A stretch of 64,000 nucleotides of DNA from Micromonospora sp. PLK6-60 (GTDB lineage Bacteria > Actinomycetota > Actinomycetes > Mycobacteriales > Micromonosporaceae). Below are positions 9,485 through 18,100 of the stretch, piece by piece. The stretch is from positions 186,001 through 250,000 of the forward strand of contig NZ_JAIOAA010000002.1 of the NCBI RefSeq assembly GCF_019890675.1. The letters are read 5' to 3'. Within the stretch, counting starts at the first letter, position 1; every line of letters begins with the position of its first letter. Both the position numbers and the translations under genes were made by a program. The notes below the pieces were generated by a model that did no database searches, was not told the origin of the DNA, and worked only from the letters and a program-made list of their open reading frames with translations.

Positions 9485-10048
9485 TCACTCGGTTTCGGCG
9501 AGGATGGCGTACAGCTTGCGCCGGGTCTCGTCGAGCACCTGGGCGGCGCGTTCGCGCTGGTCGTCGGTGCCGGTCATCATCACCTGGCGCAGCGCGTTCA
9601 TCGCCTGCAGGCCGGCCTCGCGGATGTCGTGCCAGCTGGCGACGGTGTCCTCGGCGAACTCCGCCCAGGGCGGGCTCTGCGCCGCCTCCGTCGCCTCGGC
9701 CCGCCCCTGCTCGGTCAGGGTGAACCGCTTCCGGCCGCCGCCGGACTCCTCGACGGTGACGACGACGCCCTCGTCCTCCAGCAGTTGCAGGGTCGGGTAG
9801 ATCGATCCCGGGCTGGGCCGCCAGGCCCCGCCGGTGCGGGAGTCGATCTCCTGGATCATCTCGTAGCCGTGCATCGGCCGCTCGGTGAGCAGCGCCAGCA
9901 CCGCACCGCGGACGTTGGGCCGGCGGCCCCGCCCCCGGCCCCGGCCGCCACGTCCGTGCGGGCCGTGCGGGAACGGGGGAAAGCCCATCCCGCCCATCCC
10001 GCGCATCCGGGCCTCGTGCAGCGCGTGCATTCGTCGGTGGAATCCCAT
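9485..10048 (-). CDS. PadR-family transcriptional regulator with Gly/His/Arg-rich leader
   Basis: A 187-aa PadR protein. The first ~40 residues are rich in Met, Gly, His and Arg (for example FPPFPHGPHGRGGRG), possibly metal- or nucleic-acid-interacting. The winged helix follows (VLALLTERPMHGYEMIQEI, PSPGSIYPTLQLLEDEG, RKRFTLTEQGRAE), then a long C-terminal dimerisation helix. A perfect dyad just upstream of its start (10068-10107) is very likely its own operator. No exporter is adjacent, so the regulated gene besides itself is unclear; the GNAT gene at 10180 starts on the other side of the dyad. Confidence 0.92.
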   Translation of the reverse strand: MGFHRRMHALHEARMRGMGGMGFPPFPHGPHGRGGRGRGRGRRPNVRGAVLALLTERPMHGYEMIQEIDSRTGGAWRPSPGSIYPTLQLLEDEGVVVTVEESGGGRKRFTLTEQGRAEATEAAQSPPWAEFAEDTVASWHDIREAGLQAMNALRQVMMTGTDDQRERAAQVLDETRRKLYAILAETE

Positions 10049-10067
10049 TCGAACCTCCAGGGAACTA

Positions 10068-10107
10068 TCGCTGATGCATCAACGATATATCGGCGATGCA
10101 TCAGCGA
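10068..10107. promoter_or_regulatory. PadR operator: 13-bp perfect inverted repeat around CGATATATCG
   Basis: TCGCTGATGCATC (10068-10080) and GATGCATCAGCGA (10095-10107) are exact reverse complements. Between them lies a second palindrome, CGATATATCG (10083-10092). The nested dyad begins 19 bp before the PadR start codon and is AT-rich compared with its surroundings, as expected for a PadR binding site over the promoter. Confidence 0.75.
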
Positions 10108-10179
10108 AAAGGGTGGCGAGCCGGGCTGAGGGGCGGGTCCGACCGACGGGCCGGCAGCGCGTCTGGCAGGCTGGTATCC

Positions 10180-11019
10180 GTGCTGACGGTGCCGGTACGG
10201 CAACTCGGGGAATCGGAGCGCCGCTCGGTCGAGCGGCTGCTCGACCTCGACCCGTACGCGGGGGCGCAGGTCGCCGAGCGGGTCGCCGCGCGCGGGCTGG
10301 CCTGGTGGCGGGCCGAGGGCCGGATCCTCGGCTACGGCGGCCGCCGCAACCTGGAGTCGATCTGCTGGCTGGGCGGCAACCTCACCCCGGTGCTCGCCAC
10401 CGAGCCGGCCGTCGCCGCCTATGCCGACCTGCTCGTCGGCGAGGAGCGGCTGTGTTCGTCGATCGTCGGCCGGGCGGACGCGGTGCTCGGCCTCTGGGAG
10501 CGGCTGCGGGAACACTGGGGCCCGGCCCGCGACGTCCGGGCCAATCAGCCGCTGCTGGCCGCCGACACGCTGCCCGACGTGCCGCCGGACCCCGAGGTGC
10601 GGCGGGTCCGCTCCGGCGAGGTGGACCGGCTCTTCCCCGCCGCGGTCGCCATGTACACCGAGGAGGTCGGCGTCTCGCCGCTGGCCGAGGACGGCGGGCG
10701 CGGCTACCGGCGGCGGGTCACCGACCTGGTCCGGGCCGGCCGGGCGTACGCCCGGTTCGTCGACGGCAAGGTGGTCTTCAAGGCGGAGCTGGCGGTGGTG
10801 ACCCGGCGGACCGCCCAGATCCAGGGGGTCTGGGTGGCCCCCGAGTGGCGCGGTCGGGGCATCGCCACGGCGGCGATGGCCGCGGTGGTGCGGGACGCGC
10901 TGGTCCGGGTCGCGCCGACGGTCAGCCTCTACGTCAACGACTTCAACCTGCCGGCCCGCCGGGTCTACGCCCGGTGCGGCTTCCGCCCCGTCGGCACCCT
11001 CGCCACCGTCCTCTTCTGA
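10180..11019 (+). CDS. GNAT N-acetyltransferase with N-terminal DUF4081 domain
   Basis: A 279-aa protein. The N-terminal half is DUF4081-like (LLDLDPYAGAQVAERVAA, GYGGRRNLESICWLGG). The C-terminal GNAT domain has the acetyl-CoA loop VWVAPEWRGRGIATAAM and ends FNLPARRVYARCGFRPVGT. The orthologue follows ispG in mycobacteria (Rv2867c region), so this is the fourth gene of the conserved block, here separated by the HxlR, methyltransferase and PadR genes. GTG 10180 is preferred: CAGGCT lies 7 nt upstream (leaderless layout), and the frame before it is not protein-like. The acetyl acceptor is unknown. Confidence 0.85.
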   Translation: MLTVPVRQLGESERRSVERLLDLDPYAGAQVAERVAARGLAWWRAEGRILGYGGRRNLESICWLGGNLTPVLATEPAVAAYADLLVGEERLCSSIVGRADAVLGLWERLREHWGPARDVRANQPLLAADTLPDVPPDPEVRRVRSGEVDRLFPAAVAMYTEEVGVSPLAEDGGRGYRRRVTDLVRAGRAYARFVDGKVVFKAELAVVTRRTAQIQGVWVAPEWRGRGIATAAMAAVVRDALVRVAPTVSLYVNDFNLPARRVYARCGFRPVGTLATVLF

Positions 11020-11033
11020 GGTGCAAGGAAGGG

Positions 11034-11126
11034 CCCCCTGTTAACGCCTCTGGTAGAGGAGGGGCCCCCTGTTAACGCCTGCCGGCTAACGCCTGCCCCC
11101 TGTTAACGCCTGCCGGCTAACGCCTG
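11034..11126. repeat. three-copy 31-bp-period repeat (GTTAACGCCT element)
   Basis: The core CCCCCTGTTAACGCCT begins at 11034, 11065 and 11096, exactly 31 bp apart. The second and third units are identical over all 31 bp; in the first, the 15-bp tail differs (CTGGTAGAGGAGGGG). The array begins 15 bp after the GNAT stop. A related two-copy element with the same period follows the thiolase gene (36883). GGGCCCC and GTTAAC are themselves palindromic. Confidence 0.85.
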
Positions 11127-11203
11127 CCGCGCCGGCGCGCACCGGGCTGCGGGGTGCGGGGGATCACGTGGGTTCGGCTTGAGGCGAACGGGACGGTCGG
11201 GAC

Positions 11204-11237
11204 TATGCTGGGCATGTTTTTGTACTGACCAGTCAGT
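11204..11237 (+). promoter_or_regulatory. promoter with TetR-type operator for the efflux operon
   Basis: A TATGCT -10 box (11204-11209) is followed by the palindrome ACTGACCAGTCAGT (11224-11237), placed just past the expected start of transcription and 14 bp before the first gene. Such ACTGAC/GTCAGT dyads are common TetR operators; the TetR gene is the third gene of this operon, so autorepression is likely. Confidence 0.65.
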
Positions 11238-11251
11238 TTAGTGAGGAAGCC

Positions 11252-12145
11252 ATGAGCGCCGTCGTCGAGGCCAGCGGGCTGGGACTGCGTACCCGCCGGG
11301 GCTGGGTGTTCCGGGACGTCGACCTGTGCGCCGCCGAGGGCGAGCTGCACGCGGTGACCGGGCCGCCCGGCAGCGGACGTACCTCCCTGCTGCTGGCGCT
11401 CGCCGGCCGCTTCCCGGTCGGCGAGGGGCGGGTGCTGCGGCACGGGCCGGCGGCGCTGGGCCAGGTGGCCGGCGTGCACGAACCCGACCCGGCGCTCACC
11501 GTCGCCGAGCACATCCAGGAACGCCTGCTGCTGCTCGGGCCGGTGCCGCGCCGCCGCCGCCAGCTGGTGCCGGTCGCCGCCGTCCGGGCCCGGCGGGCCT
11601 ACCGCCGGGACGCCTTCGCGACCGCCATCTCCGGCGCGGGCTTCACCGGCGACGTGCCGTTCGACCCGACCACCCGGGGCCGCGACCTCACCCCGCTGCA
11701 ACGTCAGGTGCTCGGCCTGGTCCTCGCCACGCTGGGCGGCCCGAAGCTGATCGTCGCCGACGACGTGGACAGCGGTTCGGACGCCCCCGAACGGGCCTGG
11801 CTGTGGGCGGCCATGGCCCGCCTCGCCGAGCAGGGGTACGCGGTGGTGGCCAGCGCCCGGGCCGTCGAGCCCGGCAGCGTGGCCGTCGTGCACCGGCTGG
11901 GCGACCCGACCGCCGTCCCGCCCCGCCCGGCCCTCGTCCCGCCCCCACCGCGCCCCGCCGCGCGCGATCTCGCCGGCCGACGCGAATCCTCCGCACGCGA
12001 CGACTCCGCACGCGACGACTCCGCCGGGCCAGGCGAACCCGCCGCACGCGGCGATTCCGCCGGCCTGCGCGACTCCGCCGGGATCACCGACGCCGCCGTG
12101 CCGGACGACGACGCCGCAGCCGACCTGGTCGAGGTGAACCGATGA
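11252..12145 (+). CDS. atypical ABC-type ATPase with Arg in place of Walker A Lys
   Basis: A 297-aa protein. Its N-terminal ~215 residues follow the ABC ATPase plan, but three key sites deviate. The Walker A is GPPGSGRTS, with R43 where lysine is required. The signature region is DLTPLQRQVLGL rather than LSGGQ. The Walker B ends ADD (D170-D171) without the catalytic glutamate. The last ~70 residues are low complexity with repeated RDDSA. ATP hydrolysis is therefore doubtful. It overlaps the YhgE/Pip membrane gene by ATGA and is probably its regulatory or structural partner. Homologues with the same arrangement accompany YhgE/Pip genes in actinomycetes (from memory). Confidence 0.75.
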   Translation: MSAVVEASGLGLRTRRGWVFRDVDLCAAEGELHAVTGPPGSGRTSLLLALAGRFPVGEGRVLRHGPAALGQVAGVHEPDPALTVAEHIQERLLLLGPVPRRRRQLVPVAAVRARRAYRRDAFATAISGAGFTGDVPFDPTTRGRDLTPLQRQVLGLVLATLGGPKLIVADDVDSGSDAPERAWLWAAMARLAEQGYAVVASARAVEPGSVAVVHRLGDPTAVPPRPALVPPPPRPAARDLAGRRESSARDDSARDDSAGPGEPAARGDSAGLRDSAGITDAAVPDDDAAADLVEVNR

Positions 12146-14292
12146 GCGTGTTCCGGCTGGCCCGGTTCGAGCTGAGCCGGATGACCCGGGGTCGGCTGCC
12201 GCGCGCCGCGCTGGCCGTGCTGACCGTCATCCCGCTGCTCTACGGCGCCCTCTACCTGTACGCCTTCTGGGACCCGTACGGAAACCTGAACCGGATTCCG
12301 GTGGCGATGGTCAACGCCGACCGGCCGGCCGAGGCGAGCGACGGCACGGTGGTGCACGCCGGCCGGGATCTCGCCGACGAGCTGCTGGACCGGAAGGTCT
12401 TCGGCTGGACGGTGACCGACGAGCGGGACGCCGACGCCGGCCTGCGCGACGGCCGCTACCACCTGGTCTTCGAGATCCCCGCCGACTTCTCCGCCAGCCT
12501 GGCCGCCGGCCCCGAGCCGGCGCAGACCGCCCGGCGCGGCGAGCTGAAGGTGGTAAACGACGACGCCACCAACTATCTGTCCGGGCTGCTGGCCCGCTCC
12601 GCGTTCGCCGAGATCCGGGCGGCGGCCGGGGAGAGCGCCGCCGCGAAGTACTTCGAGCAGATGCTGATCGGCTTCACCGACCTCAAGGCCGAGACCGGCC
12701 GGGCGGCCGACGGCGCCGGGCAGATCCACGACGGGCTGGGCGACGCCGAGTCCGGCGCTGGGCGGATCGCCGGCGGGATCGACCGGTCCGAGCAGGGCGC
12801 GCGGCAGCTCGCCGACGGCCTCGGGCAGGCCAGCCGGGGCGCCGACGAGCTGGCCGACGGCCTCGGCGAGCTGCGTACCGGCGCGACGCGGCTCGCCGAC
12901 GGCACCGCGCGGGCCGCCGCCGAGACCTCCGCCGCCGCGAAGAAGGTCGACGCCGCCGCGGGGCGGATCGAGCCGGTGCTACGGGACAACGCCGACGAGA
13001 TCCAGCGCGCCGCGACCGCCGTCGCCACCGGCGCGCAGGCGCTCGCCGACAACGTCGACGCGCTGCCGCAGACCGCCCGCGCGGCGGCGGCCGCCGCCCA
13101 GAAGGTCAGCGACCAGCTCGACGCGCTGGTCCGGGCGCACCCCGAGCTGGCCGACGATCCCACCGTGGTGGCCGCCCGGCGGGCCGCCGCCGACGCCGCT
13201 GCCAAGGCGCAGCAGGTGGTGGACTCCCTGGACGCCGCCGACCTGGCCGGGCTCAAGGCCCGGATGAACAGCGTCGCCGGCACCGCCCGGGAGATCGCCG
13301 CCGCCGCGCCGCACCTCGCCGACGACGTGGCCGCCGCCCGGGCCAAGGTCGACCAGCTCGCCGCCGGTCTGAACACCCTCGCCGACGGCAGCGCCAAGCT
13401 GCGCGACGGGCTCGGCGACGCCGCCACCGGCGCGGACGAGCTGCGCGGCGGGCTGTTCCGGCTGGCCACCGGCGCGCGGGAACTCGACGGCGGGCTCGGC
13501 CGGCTCACCGGCGCCCAGCAGCAGTTGGTCGGTGGGCTGGGCAAGCTGGCGGGCGGGGCCGGTGACCTGGCCGCCGGGCTCGCCGCCGGGGAGGAGAAGA
13601 TCCCCGGGTACGACGACGCGGGCGCCCGCTCCGACGTCCTCGGTGACCCGGTGGCCCTGGACCGGCAGGCGCGGCACCCCGCCGCCTCGTACGGCGTGGG
13701 CTTCGCCCCGTACTTCCTCGGGCTGGCCCTCTGGGTTGGCGCGATGATCACGTACATGCTGCTGCGGCCGGTCAACCGGCGGCACGTGATGTCCGGCGCG
13801 GCCGCCTGGCGGGTCGCGCTCGCCGGCTGGCTGCCCGCCGCGGCGATCGGCCTGGCCCAGGCCGGGGTGCTCTTCGTGGTGGTCACCCAGGTGCTGGGGC
13901 TGGACCCGGTCCGGCCGTGGCCGACGCTAGGCCTGCTGGCCCTGGTGTCGCTGGCGTTCACCGCGATCATGCAGTGGCTCGGCGCCCAGCTCGGCCCAGC
14001 CGGCCGGCTCGCCGCGCTGGCCCTGCTGATGCTCCAGCTCACCTCCTCCGGCGGCACCTACCCGGTGCAGACCTCGCCCGGGTTCTTCCAGGCGATCCAC
14101 CCGTGGCTACCGATGAGCTACGTGGTCGCCGGGCTGCGGCACACCATCAACGGTGGCCCGACCGGCCCGGTGCTCACCGGGGTGCTGGTGCTGGCCGGCT
14201 TCGGTCTCGGCGCGCTGGCGCTGACCGTCGCCGCGACCCGCCGCTCCCGGCGGCTCACCCCGGCGAAGCTGCACCCCGAACTGACCATGTGA
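12142..14292 (+). CDS. YhgE/Pip-family membrane protein (ABC-2-like exporter subunit)
   Basis: A 716-aa membrane protein. One helix near the N-terminus (residues ~21-42, LAVLTVIPLLYGALYLYAF) is followed by the YhgE extracellular start (NLNRIPVAMVNADRP). A long extracytoplasmic coiled region (~residues 170-490) is full of repeats such as LADGLGELRTGATRLADG. Five to six C-terminal helices (ABC-2 membrane type) include QLTSSGGTYPVQTSP, the family signature. Family members include phage-infection protein Pip and ESX-linked or drug-export proteins; the cargo is unknown. It is translationally coupled to the ATPase-like gene and followed by its TetR regulator. Confidence 0.88.
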   Translation: MSVFRLARFELSRMTRGRLPRAALAVLTVIPLLYGALYLYAFWDPYGNLNRIPVAMVNADRPAEASDGTVVHAGRDLADELLDRKVFGWTVTDERDADAGLRDGRYHLVFEIPADFSASLAAGPEPAQTARRGELKVVNDDATNYLSGLLARSAFAEIRAAAGESAAAKYFEQMLIGFTDLKAETGRAADGAGQIHDGLGDAESGAGRIAGGIDRSEQGARQLADGLGQASRGADELADGLGELRTGATRLADGTARAAAETSAAAKKVDAAAGRIEPVLRDNADEIQRAATAVATGAQALADNVDALPQTARAAAAAAQKVSDQLDALVRAHPELADDPTVVAARRAAADAAAKAQQVVDSLDAADLAGLKARMNSVAGTAREIAAAAPHLADDVAAARAKVDQLAAGLNTLADGSAKLRDGLGDAATGADELRGGLFRLATGARELDGGLGRLTGAQQQLVGGLGKLAGGAGDLAAGLAAGEEKIPGYDDAGARSDVLGDPVALDRQARHPAASYGVGFAPYFLGLALWVGAMITYMLLRPVNRRHVMSGAAAWRVALAGWLPAAAIGLAQAGVLFVVVTQVLGLDPVRPWPTLGLLALVSLAFTAIMQWLGAQLGPAGRLAALALLMLQLTSSGGTYPVQTSPGFFQAIHPWLPMSYVVAGLRHTINGGPTGPVLTGVLVLAGFGLGALALTVAATRRSRRLTPAKLHPELTM

Positions 14293-14335
14293 GGATGCAG
14301 GTGGCCGGCGTACGGCCGGGGCGAGGGGAGGGCCA

Positions 14336-14929
14336 GTGGCGGACGGGCGGACGCGGCGGCGGGCGGACACCCGGCAGCGGCTCTTCGAGGCGGCCGTGGA
14401 ACTCATCGCCGAGCAGGGCTTCTCCGCCACCACGGTGGACGACATCGCGGCCCGCGCCGGGGTGGCGAAGGGGACCGTCTACTACAACTTCGAGTCCAAG
14501 ACGGTCCTCTTCGAGGAGCTGCTGCGGCACGGCATCGGCCTGCTCACCGCCGACTTCCGGGCCGCGGTGGCCGGCCTGCCGCCGCGCGAGGCGCTGGCCG
14601 CCCTGGTCCGCGCCGAGCTGGAGTACATCCGCCGGTACCGGGCCTTCGCCCAGCTGCTGCTGTCGGAGATGTGGCGGACCAACCGGGAGTGGCAGCAGAC
14701 CCTGCGGCTGCTGCGCGGCGAGGCGATCGAGGTGATCGCGGAGACCGTGCGGGCCGGGGTGGCCAGCGGCGACCTGCCGGCCGACCTGGACGTGCGGACC
14801 GCGTCGTCGGCGCTGTTCGGGGTGGGGCTGGTCGTCGCCGTGGACTGGCTGGTGTTCCAGCCGGAACGCCCGATCACCGACGTCGAGGACGCGCTGCTGG
14901 GCATCGTCCGCCGGGTGGCCCAGACCTGA
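14336..14929 (+). CDS. TetR-family regulator of the efflux operon
   Basis: A 197-aa protein with a standard TetR N-terminus: TRQRLFEAAVELIAEQGFSA, then TTVDDIAARAGVAKGTVYYN and FESKTVLFEELL. The C-terminal ligand domain resembles TetR_C types of efflux regulators. A GTG start follows GAGGGGAGGG. Its position as the last gene of the operon and the dyad at 11224 suggest that it represses its own operon. Confidence 0.92.
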   Translation: MADGRTRRRADTRQRLFEAAVELIAEQGFSATTVDDIAARAGVAKGTVYYNFESKTVLFEELLRHGIGLLTADFRAAVAGLPPREALAALVRAELEYIRRYRAFAQLLLSEMWRTNREWQQTLRLLRGEAIEVIAETVRAGVASGDLPADLDVRTASSALFGVGLVVAVDWLVFQPERPITDVEDALLGIVRRVAQT

Positions 14930-15036
14930 GACCGCCGCTGGGCGCGGGTGGCGGGGCCCTGAGGCCGCCGGTGGGCGCGGGTGGCGCGGCCCCGGGTGGC
15001 GCGGGGCGCGCGGCGTCTGCCGGCGGCGTAAATGCG

Positions 15037-15065
15037 TTGAACGGTCGTGGCCGGACGGCCAGGCT
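15037..15065 (+). promoter_or_regulatory. sigma-70-type promoter of the fused ABC exporter
   Basis: TTGAAC (15037-15042) and CAGGCT (15060-15065) are separated by 17 bp, about 40 bp before the ATG at 15108. The upstream ~100 bp contain a direct repeat of the type GGGCGCGGGTGGCG. Confidence 0.5.
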
Positions 15066-15107
15066 GGAGTCACCGCCCCCACCGACCCGACTCCGGGAGG
15101 ACCGCCC

Positions 15108-18100
15108 ATGCGCCTGCTCCGCGATCTCTGGGCCACCGCACCCCGGCGGATGGCGGCCGTCCTGCTGCTGATCGTGCTGGGCGCCGGTGGCCAGGCCGCC
15201 GCGTCCGCGCTGGCCGGACCGGTGCTGGTGCACCGCTCGTCCGGCTGGTTCGTCGCGCTGGCCGTCGCCCTGGTCGCCGCCGTCGTCACCGACCTGCTGA
15301 TCGGGCTGATCATGGCCCGGCTCACCGCCGACTGGTCCGCCGACGTGCGCCGCCGGCTCTGCCGCGTCGCGCTCGGGCAGGAGCTGCCGGCCCTGGAGAC
15401 CACCCCGGTGGGCGAGCTGCTCGACCGGATCGACAACGACGTCTACCAGGTCGCCGCCGAGCTGCGGAACACCGGCGTACGGCTGGTGTGGGGCGTCGCC
15501 GTCTGTCTGCTCGCGACGGTCAGCGCGCTGGTCGTCTGGTGGCCGGCCGGCCTCGGGATGGTGCTGCTCACCGCGCTGCTCGCGGCGGCGCTGCGCCGAC
15601 CCACCGCCCGCATCGCCCCGGCCCGCGCCGCCGAGGAGGAGGCGTGGTCCGACCTGGCGGCCGTGATGGAGGAGGCGGTGCACGGCCAGGACGACGTGCG
15701 CACCAGCCTGGCCCGGCCGTACGTGCTGCGCCTCTACGCCCGCCGCGCGGCCGAGGTGATCGCCCGGGGCGGCCGGGTCTTCCGGCTCTCCGCCCGGGTC
15801 ACCGGGGTGGCCACCGGCGGCGTCCGGGTCGGCATCGCCGGTGTGGTGCTGGCCGGCGCGTGGGCGCTTGCCACCGGCCGGGTGGACGCCGCCCGGCTCA
15901 CCGCCATCTGGCTGCTGGCGATCGCGTTCGGCGCGACAGTCGAGCACATCGCCCGCTGGGTGCCGCACCTGCAACAGGCGTTCGGCGCGTGGGCCCGGGT
16001 GCAACTGCTGGCCGGCGCGCGCCAGGAGCCGGTCGGCGGGGCCGCACCGACCGACGGCGACCTGACCATCCGTGGGCTCACCTTCCGCTACCCGGCCACC
16101 GGGGACGAGCGTGGCCCGGCGCTGCGCGACGTGCGGCTCGACTTCGCCCGGGGCCGCTCGTACGCGCTGGTCGGGCGGACCGGCTCGGGCAAGTCCACGC
16201 TGGCCAAGGTGCTCACCCGGGCGGTGGAGGTGCCCCGCGGCACGGTGTTCCTCGGCGAGGTCGACCTGGTCGACCTGGACGTCGAGGAGCTGCGCCGGTG
16301 GATCGCCGTGGTGCCGCAGCGCACCGAGATCCTGGCCGGCACGCTCGCCGAGAACGTCGCGCTGTTCGACCCGGAGCTGCTCGACGCCGCCGAGCGGGCG
16401 CTCGCCGAGCTGGGCCTGGCCGGGTGGATCGCCGAGCTGCCCGACGGGGTGCACACCCGGCTCGGCGAGGGCGGGCACGTGCTCTCCGCCGGCCAGGAGC
16501 AGCTCGTCGCGTTCGCCCGGATCCTGGTCCGGGACCCGCACGTGGTGATCCTCGACGAGGCCACCGCCCGGCTCGACCCGGTCACCGAAAACCGGGTCCG
16601 GCAGGCCACCGAACGGCTGCTCACCGACCGGATCGGCATCGTCATCGCGCACCGGCTCTCCTCGGTGCGCCGCTGCGACGAGGTGGTGGTGATGGCCGAC
16701 GGCGCGGTGCTGGAGGCCGGCCCGCTGCGCGAGTCCGCCCGCTTCGCCGAGCTGCTGGCCACCAGCCACGCCGGGGCGTACGCCGGCACCGGCGCCCGGC
16801 GGGGTGGGGTGGAGCTGCTCGACGCGCCCGAGCCCGACTGGGTCGACGCGCCCACGGCGCCGGCCGCGCCGGTCGGCGGGCCGCGCCGGGTCGCCGCGCC
16901 GCGCGCCGACCCGCCGCCGGCGCCCCCCACCCCGCGCGCCCGGACCATGCGGGAGATCCTCCGGCTGGGCGTCAACGATCCCCGGTACGGCCTGCTCTCC
17001 GTCGCCCTGTTCGTCGTGATGACGCTGCTCGGGCTGGACGGCTCGGTGCTGCCCTGGCTCTGGGCCGAGCTGGTCAACGGCGGCGACCCGTGGCTGCCGG
17101 CGCTCGGCATCGTCGCCGCGTTGCTGGTGGTGCTCCCGCTGCCCTACCTGACCAACCTGTGGTTCCCGCACTGGTGGATCCGGCAGATGCTGCGGATCAG
17201 CGCCCGGCTGGTGCACGGGCAGACCGGCGCGCGCCGGGTCAGCGGGCACACCCCCGCCGAGGTGGTGGCCCAGGGCGGCGACACCGACCGGGTGGTCCAG
17301 CTCGCCGACAACCTGATGGACCAGTTCATCTCGCTGGCCATCGTGATCACCATGACGCTGGTGACCGGCAGCCTCGTACCGGCGCTGTTCTTCGCCGGCA
17401 CGATGGTGGTCTCCGGCCTGGCGGCGACACTGTTCGGTCCCCGGCTGGAGCGCACCGCCGCCGGCACCGTCAAGGCGCGGGCCGCGTTCGCCACCGCGCT
17501 GGTCTCCGCGCTCTCCGCCGCCCGCACGGTGAAGCTGGCCGGCGCCACCCGGCCGGTGCTGGACCATCTCGCCGGGCTGGACGTGGTGCGCAGCGAGCGG
17601 CAGCGCCGGGAGATCGCCATGCAGGTGTGGGCCCGGTCCACCCCGTCGATCGCGAGTGGACTGCTGCCGATCGGGGCCTGGGCGCTCTACCTGGCCGGCG
17701 GGCTCTCCGCCGGCGCGACCCTGGTCGCGGTCTCCACCCTCGGCGCGGCCCGCTGGTTCGCGTGGACCACCGCCGCGCTGGTCTCGCAGTATCCGTCGGC
17801 GCGGGTGTGGACCCGGCGGACCGTGGCGATGACCGGCCTGAGCACCTACTCCGCGGCGGTGCCCGGGCTGGACCTGGCCGCCGGCACCGCGCCGGCGCCC
17901 GAGCCGCCGCCCCGGCACCCGCTGCGCCGGCTGGAACTGGCCGGCTTCGGCGCGCTGCACTCCGACGGCACGCTGGCCGTCCGCGACGTCGACCTGGTGG
18001 TCGAGCGCGGGCAACTGGTGCTGGTGGTCGGCCCGGTCGGCGCCGGCAAGTCGTCGCTGCTGCGGGCGCTGGCCGGGATCGTGCACCACACCGGCTCGCT

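Noticed and set aside
11034..11126. 31-bp repeats considered as a CRISPR array
   Set aside because: The units are contiguous with no unique spacers and no cas genes are present.
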